From Planctomycetota bacterium (GTDB lineage Bacteria; Planctomycetota; UBA1135), in NCBI GenBank assembly GCA_008501825.1, contig QQUA01000005.1:41416-105415 (forward strand): a stretch of DNA of 64,000 nucleotides. The letters run 5' to 3'. Below are positions 52,701 through 60,635 of this stretch, piece by piece (within the stretch, counting starts at the first letter, position 1; each line of letters opens with the position of its first letter). A program made the position numbers and the translations under genes. Under the pieces are notes generated by a model. That model ran no database searches. It was not told where the DNA came from and was given only the letters and a program-made list of their open reading frames with translations.

Positions 52701-55700
52701 AAGCCCGATTGGAATTGAGCCGGCCCCGCTATTTGGTCGACGATCCATTCCAAGTTCGCTTGCACGTACAAACGCCCGACGGCAAACCGGCGGCGCGATC
52801 CATGCAATTGCAAGTGTTGCGACAGGAGCGCAATCGCAAGAATCAATGGACCGAAGTTTCGGTGGAAACCCACCTCCTAAGCAGTGACGAGGAAGGCTTC
52901 GCCGAACAGAGTCTGGTCCTGTCGGAAGGCGGGAACTACGTCCTCCGGGTGGAGGGTAAAGACCGGTTTGAGAATCCCATTACCGCGGAAGCTTCCGTGA
53001 CCATCCTCGGGGAAAAGAACGCCGAGCGCTTGTTCTTCCTGGCTGAAAAGAGTCGCTTGAAGGTGGGCGAAACCGGTGAAACGATGCTGCACAACCAGGG
53101 AGAAGCCGGTTTGGCCCTCCTCACCTTTGAAGGCGATGAAGTGTTGCAATATCGCATTCTGAAGCTGGAGGAAGGAAGCAATCGGGTGCAGTTTCCGGTG
53201 GAGCATCTGCACTATCCCAATTTCAACCTTTCCATTTCTCGCATGGCCAAACAGCGTTTGGATTTGGCTTCGATCGAGTTTGAAGTGGAGCGGGAGCTGA
53301 GCGTAAAGCTGAAGCCGTCGAAGCTGAGCTATCGACCCGGCGAGGAGGCCGTGGTGACCTTGGAGGTTCGAGATCAATTGAACCGGCCGGTTCAAGCCGA
53401 GCTTTCCCTGGCGGTCGTGGACGTTTCTTTATTCGAAATGTTCGGCGACACGACGCCTCGACTGAAGGCCTTCTTCCAAGAGGGCACCCGCCGTTTGGGA
53501 TCATTCCGGACCCGATCCAGTTGCACCTTCTCCTACCGCGGGCAAACTCGCCGGATCGCCCAGGAACTTCTGGATGAAGCCACCAGGCGGGACCTCAGTA
53601 TGCAAATGGAAGAGAAGAACAAAGAGATGATGGCGAATTTGGAAAGCTTGGGTTATATCGCTGTCGACGAATTTGCCAGCGATAGCCGCAACCAGGAAGG
53701 AGTGTTCTTGGCTCGCCGCGGGCGCAGCTTGATGACGCCGCAAAGTCCGGCCGCCGCCCAATCCGGAGTCGCCTTGCAGCAGGCGACGCAGGCCCTTGAA
53801 TTCGACGCCGGGGTGAATTTCCGGGGAGTGCAAGCCAAGGGTGGTTTCGCAGGAGGCCGAAGAAGCAGTTATTACAAATACTCCGCCGACAAACTTGGCA
53901 CGAATTTCGCATTGGCAGGCATGGATTCCCTGGACGAGGAACAGGAAGCGGTTTCCACCGGAAGCCGGTCGGAAAGTGCATTTTGGAGTCCCTCGGTGGT
54001 TACCGACCAAGAAGGGCGGGCGCAGCTCAAGTTCCAAATGCCGGAGAAGAGCACTCGTTGGCGTATGATTTCTCTGGCGGTGGGTCCGCAAACCCTCGTC
54101 GGTCAAAGCGATGCTGAAGTCGTAACCAAGGCCGACTTCTTCGTGGAGCTTCGTTTGCCGGCGCAAGCGGTTGAAGGGGATCAGCCCCGGGCCATGGCCA
54201 GGGTTCACAACCTCACGGCCCTGAAAGGCAAGGGGGAATTGACTTTGACCGTAACTCAGGGCGGACAGAGTTCTCACTATCCGGTGAAAATTGAACTGGG
54301 TGACTCACCTTTGGTCGAGTACCTCTTTCCCGCTTTGCCGGAAATTTCCGCAAACGGCGATTTGCAACTTGCCCTTGGCTGTCGGGCGGAATTGGAAGGG
54401 CAGCTTCGCCAGGCAACGGATTCCAGGAAGCTGGCCGTACAACCCTGGGGAATGGAACAGCGAGTTGGACGTAGCGGTGAGCTGACTGATTCAACGGTCT
54501 TCTGGCTGGAATTGCCGAAGGGCCAAAGCTATCGCCACGGGCGCTTGGATCTGCGGCTCGGTCCCGGGATCTCGCGCTTGTTGGTGGATGAAGCTCTTGG
54601 CGGGCCGGTCTTGCCGGCCATGCGGTCATGCCTTCCTCCGAATACCCAAGCCGACGCCGCCGGCGAACTCCTGGGCGCCTTGGCGGTTCTGAGCAACCTA
54701 TCCGGCAGTCCTTCCGCGGCCAGCGATTACCGCCGGATTCGCGACAGGTGTTTGGCCTTGGTTTCACGTCTGGTGAACCGGCAAAACGACAAAGGCGGTT
54801 GGGCCTGGGGAGGAGGAGCTGGAAAGAGCCATCCGGAAAGCACCGCTTTGGCTTTAGTGGCCTTGACCGAAGCCAAGAGTTTCGGCATGACCATCGCCGA
54901 ACAAACGCTGGAGAAAGGCTTGCGCTATCTGCAGCAAGCTTTCCGCCAATCCAGCAGCCAAGATTCGGAACGACGCTGCCTGTTGATTTTTGCTTTGGCC
55001 CGTTTGGGAGAAGACGATTTCTCAGCCGCCAATCGGCTGCACCGAACCCGTTCCGATTTGAGCCCCGCGGCCTTGGCTTGGTTGAGTCTGGCCTGGATGG
55101 AAATGGATCGCAAACCGATGGCTCAAGAAGCCGCCCGGTTGCTGGAAACGGAAACCGCTCCCGAAGCTCAACCTTGGCAAGCTTCGGCCAACCAGGCCTG
55201 GTACCGGGATCCGTTGGTAATGTCCGCGTTGGGACTTTGGGCGCTGCAAAGTTGCTTGCCGAACTCGTCCAAGATCGAACCGGGCATCCGTTATTTGATG
55301 AGTCGGCATCCCTGGCCTCAAGGCCGAGGACGAGGCATGGCCTTGAAAGCCTTGGCTTTGCATGAAGGGCGCGCTCAATTGCAGCAGCAGCAATACCGGG
55401 TGCAGGTCCAAATCAATGGTCAGGATCCGTGGGTGGCTGAACTGAAGGACGGCGAACCGGGCAGGAGCTGGAATTTTCCGATTGCCGACACCAGTGGCCG
55501 AACCAAAATCTCTTTGCGTATGCAAGGTCGGGGCCGGCCTCATTTCACCGCGGTACTTTCCGCCTTTTCCCGCAACATGGATCGCAAGGATCGCCAATTC
55601 CAAGTGACCCGACAAATTTATCGGGCTGCCCAACCGCGCTATCGCGGTAAGGAAATCCCGGTAGGCTTTTCCGTATTCCGCCATCGGGAAAAAGTGTGGG

Positions 55701-57853
55701 AAAACACGGTGGAAAACCTGCCTTTGGGCGGATTGACTCGAGCTCGTTTGGAGTTCTACCGCAACCCGGACCGCCGGGTGGAAGACCGGGATTTGGACTA
55801 TTTGGTGCTGGAAATTCCCTTGCCCAGCGGGACGAGGATCTTGGACGGCAGTGTCCGCGGTCGCTTCGAATCTCATCGCTTGGAGCGGGGCCGCCTCATC
55901 CTTTACGTCGGACCGCATCGGGGCAGCGGTTGGGTGGAATACCAATTAGTCGGCGCCTTGCCCGGGGAATATCGAGTGCCTCCTCCTTTGTTGACCAGCG
56001 CCTATGATCCCAGTCGCATGGCCTTTGGTAAGGCCGGAAACATGCAGGTGCTGGCCAAAGGCGAGGCCAGTTCCGACGAATACCGGCAGACCCCGGACGA
56101 GCTGTTCCACTTGGGTAAGGCCATGTTTGAAGCTGGGGATCGAAAGGGGGCTTATCCCTTGTTGGCTTCCCTTTATCAGCAGTTTGAACAGAGACTCCGG
56201 GACGAATTCCTGGCGCAAGCCGCCGGCATGTTGTTCTTCATGAGTTTGGATCGAGATGAAGACCGCAACATCGTCCGTTTCTTCGAAGTGCTCAAGGAAA
56301 AGAACCCGGAATTGACCGTTCCTTTCGAAGAAGTGCTGCGGGTGGGCGATGCCTATCAAGCCTTGAAGGAATATGAACGGGCTTGGTTGATCTACCGCGC
56401 CACCTTGGAAGAATCTTTCGGCAAGGATTTGAAGGTTGCCGGGGCGTTGCGGGAGCAGAAGGAAACCCACGGCGCCAGTGAAATCCTGTTGCGTCTGTGG
56501 TGGGAATATCCGGATTTCCCGGCGGTGGTGGAAACTTGGTTGGCCCTCTCCGAAACGCTTCTTCAACAAGCTCCGGAAGCCCACCGCGACCCCAGTTTGC
56601 GCCGGGTTGGCCGGGGGCGGGCTGAGCTCACCGCAGACGGCATTCGCCTGTTGCACGCTTTCTTGACCCTCTATCCGAAACATCCGCTGGCCCCGGAAGC
56701 CGGTTTGAATTTGGTCAGTGCTTACTTGGATTTTGAGGATTACAAGACCACGGCCAGCTTGGCCGGGCGCTTCGCCGATTTGTTTACCGAGCCTCGTTTC
56801 GCCGATGCATTCCTGTATTCTCGGGCATTCGCCGAGTGGTACCTGGGAGCGGAAGGCAAAGCTCTGGCCCTGCTTCGTGGCATTGCCGAAGCGGAATACC
56901 AAGATGAAGACGGCGTTCGCCGGCCGTCGGAAAACCGCGATCTTGCTCTTTACATCCTCGGCCAAATTCACCATGCCCGTAGGGAAGTGGACAAGGCCAG
57001 CGAATACTATGAGCGAGTGGCTGAGTTGTTTTCCGACGCCAGGGAGGTTTTGGCGGGATTCCGGGAAAAACACATTTTCATGGAGGAAGTCACGACCATG
57101 CGGCCGGGAAGACCGGCTCCGTTCAAGATCGAATATCGGAACGTCCAAAAGGCGGAAATCTTGGTCTATCCGGTGGATCTCATGACCCTTTACTTACGGG
57201 AGAAAAACCTGTCCAACATTCAAGGAGTGAATTTGGCCGGGATTTCGCCGACCTTGCGTTTGCAAGTTCCTTTAGGTGGGGGCCAGGACTTGCAACTGCA
57301 AGAGAAGATGCTGGATTTGAACCTGCCCGATCCCGGAGCTTATCTGGTGATTTGCCGCGGGGATGAATTGCACACTTCCGGATTGGTGCTGGTGACCGAC
57401 CTGGAATTGCAGGTCAAAGAAGATCCGGTTTCAGGGCGAGTACGAGTGGAAGTATTCGAAGCCGCCAGCGGCCGTTATCTCCGGGACGTGGACGTGCGGG
57501 TCGTAGGTTCCCACAGTCAGGATTTCGTTTCCGGCCACACCGATCCCCGGGGTTTGTTTGTCGCCGACGCTTTGATGGGGACCTCCACCGTCATCGCCCG
57601 CCAAGGAGAAAAACACTACGCTTTCTTCCGCGGTGAAGAAGTTCTTGGGGAAGTGGCCCAGCAACAAGATCGCCGGCGAATCCAGCGGAGCGAAGAACCT
57701 CGCGCTGGCGGTGGCGGCGGCAATATGGGCAAGGAGGCTTACATCAAGAACATCCGGATGTTCAACGACGACAACCGGGCTCAGCGGCAGAAGTGGTTGC
57801 AGGAGGAAATCGATCGCAAGCGCGACGGCGTCCAAGTCAAGCAGGTGAAGTAG
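49754..57853 (+). CDS. Giant alpha-2-macroglobulin-like protein with TPR regions, thioester absent
   Basis: A 2,699-residue exported protein. After a signal peptide, residues about 40-580 are TPR-like helical repeats. MG-type beta domains follow (about 590-1300; YSDRSAYQPGQTVHWRAILRT near 787 is an MG2-like start), then a low-complexity bait-like stretch (about 1310-1400). The A2M domain is near 1405-1500 (FWSPSVVTDQEGRAQLKF) and an (alpha/alpha) toroid at about 1620-1900 replaces the thioester domain. The usual GCGEQ motif is missing; the equivalent region reads MRSCLPPNTQ. A second TPR block lies at about 2110-2440, and a last beta domain ends in a Gly-rich linker. GGAG four to eight bases upstream supports the ATG at 49754. 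A protease-trapping or cell-envelope role is inferred. Confidence 0.85.
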   Translation: MALLRLILPLLVLAVGFSGAGRMPAQEPPATLDIAEFPGPLRDAMMSGDFAKGLALLEKLEQEAPEQRSTWLYGRAVAQQQMGAFEDALATLEELESSDPDGRWRWKTRFRRAEIWHRMGRYAEAASLLEEETRRIRSAERQTELAEIYLRFGDELSIAKETSRPDGDGLDYPRARALYERVLELEAPVALKERARFRMGECSRLAEHWTQARADYEEYIRAFDPKPETGTGSIQPSDWHTFHWFQARRYFGVVQLSLNQQLGARQSLENVLQDLNEFLGGATKWKQWNQGLDAEARQALVDLQGQIAYTLGYAYPQNGEDALLAIAAWERFLAAHPGHPWAWKARIRIAETYLNNGRQEQAIEACDAYLQAQPPAGMKLEDVKKEAGLRAWALFQKGKLLADQKRFAQATEVFQDYVRRHPNGADWAAAQQNMVDVEYRAAMHHLEELRWPEGREALRQFLETHPLDGRNPSILVALAHSYRSQVDTMVLDAKRQDAEVDPTQTAPLFRAAVAQWRKVISKYPGSNEASQGLFEIGRIQERELGDLQAAIESYAKCNFGSYAGHARQILARMTETSLAIVTPRTWRNHEEAQVEVFVRNLEELQVQVYQLDLEAYFRKHLRHSGIENLDLDLIAPNRSFSVAVEDYEAYKPIRQQLSLPVVGPGVWAVAVTSGELRATTLVLRSDLDLILKSSPREAFLFVQDRVKQEPAKGVRLLCAIPGSRGQGPRMEELETGDDGVARLTLTKEWQASSLEVLAMREGNSASVGFDFGGLQLAQGLQPRGLIYSDRSAYQPGQTVHWRAILRTVKDGAYFIDDSDTYRVSLTDAQGRMLKRWNLPISEFGTLNGSFTLDPAAPNGTYWVLCRTPDGKEYNGQFQVDRYQLQPIALSLEPERQVYYRGEPVQYVARAAYYYGEPLAASPLQIRLPDQRVLDLRTDHKGEAKFSFETRDFRQEGPISLSASLLEEGVHAVSAVYLAVRGYQARLELSRPRYLVDDPFQVRLHVQTPDGKPAARSMQLQVLRQERNRKNQWTEVSVETHLLSSDEEGFAEQSLVLSEGGNYVLRVEGKDRFENPITAEASVTILGEKNAERLFFLAEKSRLKVGETGETMLHNQGEAGLALLTFEGDEVLQYRILKLEEGSNRVQFPVEHLHYPNFNLSISRMAKQRLDLASIEFEVERELSVKLKPSKLSYRPGEEAVVTLEVRDQLNRPVQAELSLAVVDVSLFEMFGDTTPRLKAFFQEGTRRLGSFRTRSSCTFSYRGQTRRIAQELLDEATRRDLSMQMEEKNKEMMANLESLGYIAVDEFASDSRNQEGVFLARRGRSLMTPQSPAAAQSGVALQQATQALEFDAGVNFRGVQAKGGFAGGRRSSYYKYSADKLGTNFALAGMDSLDEEQEAVSTGSRSESAFWSPSVVTDQEGRAQLKFQMPEKSTRWRMISLAVGPQTLVGQSDAEVVTKADFFVELRLPAQAVEGDQPRAMARVHNLTALKGKGELTLTVTQGGQSSHYPVKIELGDSPLVEYLFPALPEISANGDLQLALGCRAELEGQLRQATDSRKLAVQPWGMEQRVGRSGELTDSTVFWLELPKGQSYRHGRLDLRLGPGISRLLVDEALGGPVLPAMRSCLPPNTQADAAGELLGALAVLSNLSGSPSAASDYRRIRDRCLALVSRLVNRQNDKGGWAWGGGAGKSHPESTALALVALTEAKSFGMTIAEQTLEKGLRYLQQAFRQSSSQDSERRCLLIFALARLGEDDFSAANRLHRTRSDLSPAALAWLSLAWMEMDRKPMAQEAARLLETETAPEAQPWQASANQAWYRDPLVMSALGLWALQSCLPNSSKIEPGIRYLMSRHPWPQGRGRGMALKALALHEGRAQLQQQQYRVQVQINGQDPWVAELKDGEPGRSWNFPIADTSGRTKISLRMQGRGRPHFTAVLSAFSRNMDRKDRQFQVTRQIYRAAQPRYRGKEIPVGFSVFRHREKVWENTVENLPLGGLTRARLEFYRNPDRRVEDRDLDYLVLEIPLPSGTRILDGSVRGRFESHRLERGRLILYVGPHRGSGWVEYQLVGALPGEYRVPPPLLTSAYDPSRMAFGKAGNMQVLAKGEASSDEYRQTPDELFHLGKAMFEAGDRKGAYPLLASLYQQFEQRLRDEFLAQAAGMLFFMSLDRDEDRNIVRFFEVLKEKNPELTVPFEEVLRVGDAYQALKEYERAWLIYRATLEESFGKDLKVAGALREQKETHGASEILLRLWWEYPDFPAVVETWLALSETLLQQAPEAHRDPSLRRVGRGRAELTADGIRLLHAFLTLYPKHPLAPEAGLNLVSAYLDFEDYKTTASLAGRFADLFTEPRFADAFLYSRAFAEWYLGAEGKALALLRGIAEAEYQDEDGVRRPSENRDLALYILGQIHHARREVDKASEYYERVAELFSDAREVLAGFREKHIFMEEVTTMRPGRPAPFKIEYRNVQKAEILVYPVDLMTLYLREKNLSNIQGVNLAGISPTLRLQVPLGGGQDLQLQEKMLDLNLPDPGAYLVICRGDELHTSGLVLVTDLELQVKEDPVSGRVRVEVFEAASGRYLRDVDVRVVGSHSQDFVSGHTDPRGLFVADALMGTSTVIARQGEKHYAFFRGEEVLGEVAQQQDRRRIQRSEEPRAGGGGGNMGKEAYIKNIRMFNDDNRAQRQKWLQEEIDRKRDGVQVKQVK

Positions 57854-57876
57854 CCGCCAACTACGGCGTCCGATTT

Positions 57877-57901
57877 GGGGCCGGGAGTTTGTTCCGGCCC
57901 C
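57877..57901 (+). terminator. Hairpin after the macroglobulin gene
   Basis: A perfect 8-bp stem GGGGCCGG/CCGGCCCC with a 9-base loop. It has no T tract, so termination is possible but not shown. Confidence 0.45.
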
Positions 57902-57907
57902 TTGCGC

Positions 57908-57913
57908 TAAAAT
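57908..57913 (+). promoter_or_regulatory. Putative -10 element for the DUF6958-like gene (leaderless)
   Basis: TAAAAT six bases before the ATG at 57920, just after the hairpin that ends the preceding gene. Confidence 0.45.
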
Positions 57914-57919
57914 GCCGGC

Positions 57920-58219
57920 ATGTCCGGTGACGAAAAAATCATGACTTTGAATCCAAATCCCGGTGCCGGGGGAACCCGGATTTCACTTTCCAAGTATACG
58001 GCGATGCGAAAAGCCCTCTTGCAAGTCGTTCCCAAAAGCGGAGATGGAGTGGCCTACCGCGATTTAAAGCAATTGGTCGGCCCAAAATTGCCAAAAGCCG
58101 AATTCGAAGGAGCTTCCATTGCATGGTATTTGACGGTGGTGAAACTGGATTTGGAAGCTCGAGGGGAAATTCAGCGGGTGGCCGGCGCCAAACCTCAGCG
58201 GTTGCTGCGCAAGGGCTAG
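57920..58219 (+). CDS. Small DUF6958-like protein
   Basis: A 99-residue cytoplasmic protein. ISLSKYTAMRKALLQVVP, VAYRDLKQLVGPKLP, SIAWYLTVVKLDLEARGEI and a closing KPQRLLRKG match the layout I associate with DUF6958: a winged-helix-like small domain with a conserved W/Y before V-K-L-D-L-E. Function unknown. The ATG at 57920 has a -10-like hexamer six bases upstream and no Shine-Dalgarno. The assignment is by memory of the pattern, so moderate. Confidence 0.65.
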   Translation: MSGDEKIMTLNPNPGAGGTRISLSKYTAMRKALLQVVPKSGDGVAYRDLKQLVGPKLPKAEFEGASIAWYLTVVKLDLEARGEIQRVAGAKPQRLLRKG

Positions 58220-58238
58220 CCCTTGGCCGAGCCTGCCA

Positions 58239-58244
58239 TATCAT
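58239..58244 (+). promoter_or_regulatory. Putative -10 element for the propeller/PHP gene (leaderless)
   Basis: TATCAT six bases before the GTG at 58251. It supports the GTG as the start. Confidence 0.4.
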
Positions 58245-58250
58245 GATCGG

Positions 58251-60584
58251 GTGATCCCGCTCCTCCTGGCCGCCCTCGTCCCGCAAGGGGATTTTCTATA
58301 CGACGATGCCGACGTGCAACTGCCCGCACGGGTGCTGGAATCTCCGGAAATGTACCAACCCGGAGTCGCCTTTGTGGAGGACGAATTGTGGTTGACCTGG
58401 CTGCAATTCCATGCCGGGTTGGGCGATGAAATCTGGGTTGGAAAGCCTGGAGACCGGGCTTGGAAATTGCAGCGGCCGTTTCCTTGGTCGTCCAATCGAT
58501 TGGCTCGCCCTACTTTGACCGTGGATGGTGCCGGCCAAATGTGGTTGAGTTTCGAGTTTTTGGCTGAAGGGGAACGGCGCTGGGACCTGGCTTATGCCCG
58601 GCATTTAGGAGGAGGCTTTTTTACCGAAGCGGCCGTTCTGCGGCGGCCCGGCCAAGATCTGGAACACGTCGTTTGCGGCCATCCCGATGGCGGAATCTGG
58701 TTGATCTGGCAAGGGCAAAGCGGTACCGATTTCGACGTCTTCGCCTGCCGTGTACAAAGTCAGGGAAAACCAATGGCGGTGGAAAAAGTCAGCGTATCGG
58801 CGGCCGGGGATTGGCAGCCCAGCGCCGACGTGAATGACAGCGGAGACCTTTGGGTTTCGTGGGATCATTACGCCGGCGATTCTTTCGACGTCGTAGCCCG
58901 TCTTCGAAAGCAAGGTCAGTGGCAAGCCGTTCAGCCGGTAGCGGTCGGCCCCGCCTTTCAAGGGCGAAGCGGCATCTTGGCGGAGGAGGACGGTTCCGCC
59001 CTTGTGCTCTGGGAACAAGGGGGCCGGGCATGGGGGCATGAATATCGTTCCCTAGATCGAATTTGGAACAACAATCACGATCATCATGGCCCATTGCACC
59101 GTTTTCGATTGTTGAAAACCGCCAAGTTGGAGCCTGAAAGCGCGGCTCGTCCTTTCGCCCAAGCTTTTCCTTTGCCGGCGACTCAATCGGCTTCCCATCG
59201 GGAGGGCAAGCGGGAGAAAGTTCATTACACCGGTTTGTTTTATGAGCGCGGACAATGGATCCGAGACTCTCGCCGTCGGCCTTGGTTGGTGTATCGCCAT
59301 TTTTACCAGCCGCAATTGGGATTGGAGCAACCGGTAAAGCATCACATCGAACAAGGCTGGCAACTATTCGCCCGAGCTTTGGAGAAAGACGGCTGGTCGA
59401 AATTGCACGCCTTCGATCATCCACAAAGAGACGGCAACCAGCGCTTGAGTTTGGCGGCTACCGAGGATGGTTTCGTCGCTGCTTGGGCTACCGGGCGAAC
59501 CGACCGTCGCAAGGATCCCAAGGCCCGCGGTGTAGTCCTGGGTCGGATCCGCAAGCCTGAGGGAACGGCGGGCTCGCCCTTGACGGTGGATCCAGCCGCG
59601 ATGCAGCTTCAATTCCCCCGGACCCGGAAAGCTGCTCCCGAACCCCATCGCAGCGGAGGACGGGAATTCCGGCTTTATTTCGGCGATTTACATCGCCATA
59701 CCGATTTATCGCTCTGCTTTCCCTTTTTCGATGGTTCTCTCAACGACGCCTATCGCTACGCCTTGGAAGTGGCGGAACTGGATTTTCTCGGCGTGACCGA
59801 CCATACCCGGGACATCGCCAAGGGAAATGCCTTGTCTCAGCTTTGGTGGCGTAGCACCAAGGAGGTGACTCGCTATCACATTCCCGGTCGCTTCCGTCCG
59901 TTTTTTGCTTTCGAGCGCAGTCATCGCGATACCGATCACAATGTGATTTCTCTGCGCGAAGATCGGCTGCGGAACTTTCCTCCGCCGCTGCCTGAATATT
60001 GGGCGGAACTTGAAAACGATACCCTGACCATTCCCCATCAACCCTTCATCGGCAAAGTTTGGGATCACCATGACGACCATCATCGCCCCTTGATGGAAAT
60101 CTATCAGGGCTTTCGCAATACCGATGCCCGAAAGGCGGCTCACCAAGGATTGGCCGACGGCCATCACGTCGGCTTCATCGCTTCGTCCGACCATTTGTCG
60201 ACCAGTGCCAGCTTCGCCGGCGTGTGGGCGGCGGAAGGAGACCGAGAATCCCTTTTTCGCGCCCTGCAAGCTCGCCGGACCTTCGCCGCCACCGACCGCA
60301 TTCGAATGGTCTTTCAATGCGGGGAACATTGGATGGGGGAACACATTCAGGACTTAGGGCCGGCGGAGTTTAGCTACCAAGTGGAAGGCACCGGTTTGTT
60401 GCAGGAATTGCACTTGATCTTGGACGGTGAAGTGGTGCAAAAACTGCCCTTGTTGGGTACCCGGGCGGAAGGATCCTTGTCCCTAAAGGTGCAGCAAAGT
60501 GGAGAACATTTCGTGTATTTGCATCTGCTGCAAAAGGACGGGGGCCAGGCTTGGTCCTCACCAATTTGGTTTACGGTTCCCTGA
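58251..60584 (+). CDS. Propeller-PHP domain fusion protein
   Basis: A 777-residue protein in two parts. Residues about 20-450 form a beta-propeller of repeated strands (DLWVSWDHYAGDSFDV, GGIWLIWQGQSGTDFDV). Residues about 470-690 are a PHP-type metal-dependent phosphoesterase domain. It begins YFGDLHRHTDLSLC, where DLHxHT is the metal-binding motif, with FLGVTDHTRDI and IPHQPFIGKVWDHHDDHHR further on and GFIASSDHLS near the end. The last 85 residues are a beta-rich tail. The order resembles DUF3604-type exported proteins. The first 12 residues are hydrophobic (MIPLLLAALVPQG), consistent with a short signal. The GTG at 58251 is used because a -10-like hexamer lies six bases before it. Substrate unknown. 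Confidence 0.78.
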   Translation: MIPLLLAALVPQGDFLYDDADVQLPARVLESPEMYQPGVAFVEDELWLTWLQFHAGLGDEIWVGKPGDRAWKLQRPFPWSSNRLARPTLTVDGAGQMWLSFEFLAEGERRWDLAYARHLGGGFFTEAAVLRRPGQDLEHVVCGHPDGGIWLIWQGQSGTDFDVFACRVQSQGKPMAVEKVSVSAAGDWQPSADVNDSGDLWVSWDHYAGDSFDVVARLRKQGQWQAVQPVAVGPAFQGRSGILAEEDGSALVLWEQGGRAWGHEYRSLDRIWNNNHDHHGPLHRFRLLKTAKLEPESAARPFAQAFPLPATQSASHREGKREKVHYTGLFYERGQWIRDSRRRPWLVYRHFYQPQLGLEQPVKHHIEQGWQLFARALEKDGWSKLHAFDHPQRDGNQRLSLAATEDGFVAAWATGRTDRRKDPKARGVVLGRIRKPEGTAGSPLTVDPAAMQLQFPRTRKAAPEPHRSGGREFRLYFGDLHRHTDLSLCFPFFDGSLNDAYRYALEVAELDFLGVTDHTRDIAKGNALSQLWWRSTKEVTRYHIPGRFRPFFAFERSHRDTDHNVISLREDRLRNFPPPLPEYWAELENDTLTIPHQPFIGKVWDHHDDHHRPLMEIYQGFRNTDARKAAHQGLADGHHVGFIASSDHLSTSASFAGVWAAEGDRESLFRALQARRTFAATDRIRMVFQCGEHWMGEHIQDLGPAEFSYQVEGTGLLQELHLILDGEVVQKLPLLGTRAEGSLSLKVQQSGEHFVYLHLLQKDGGQAWSSPIWFTVP

Positions 60585-60635
60585 GTCGGACTTCTCTTCC
60601 GAACGAGCTGTATTGGCCGAACCGGTTATCTCGGT

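Noticed and set aside
54600..54700. A thioester motif in the macroglobulin-like protein
   Set aside because: I looked for GCGEQ or a close variant near the start of the toroid; the region reads MRSCLPPNTQ and has no C-x-E-Q.
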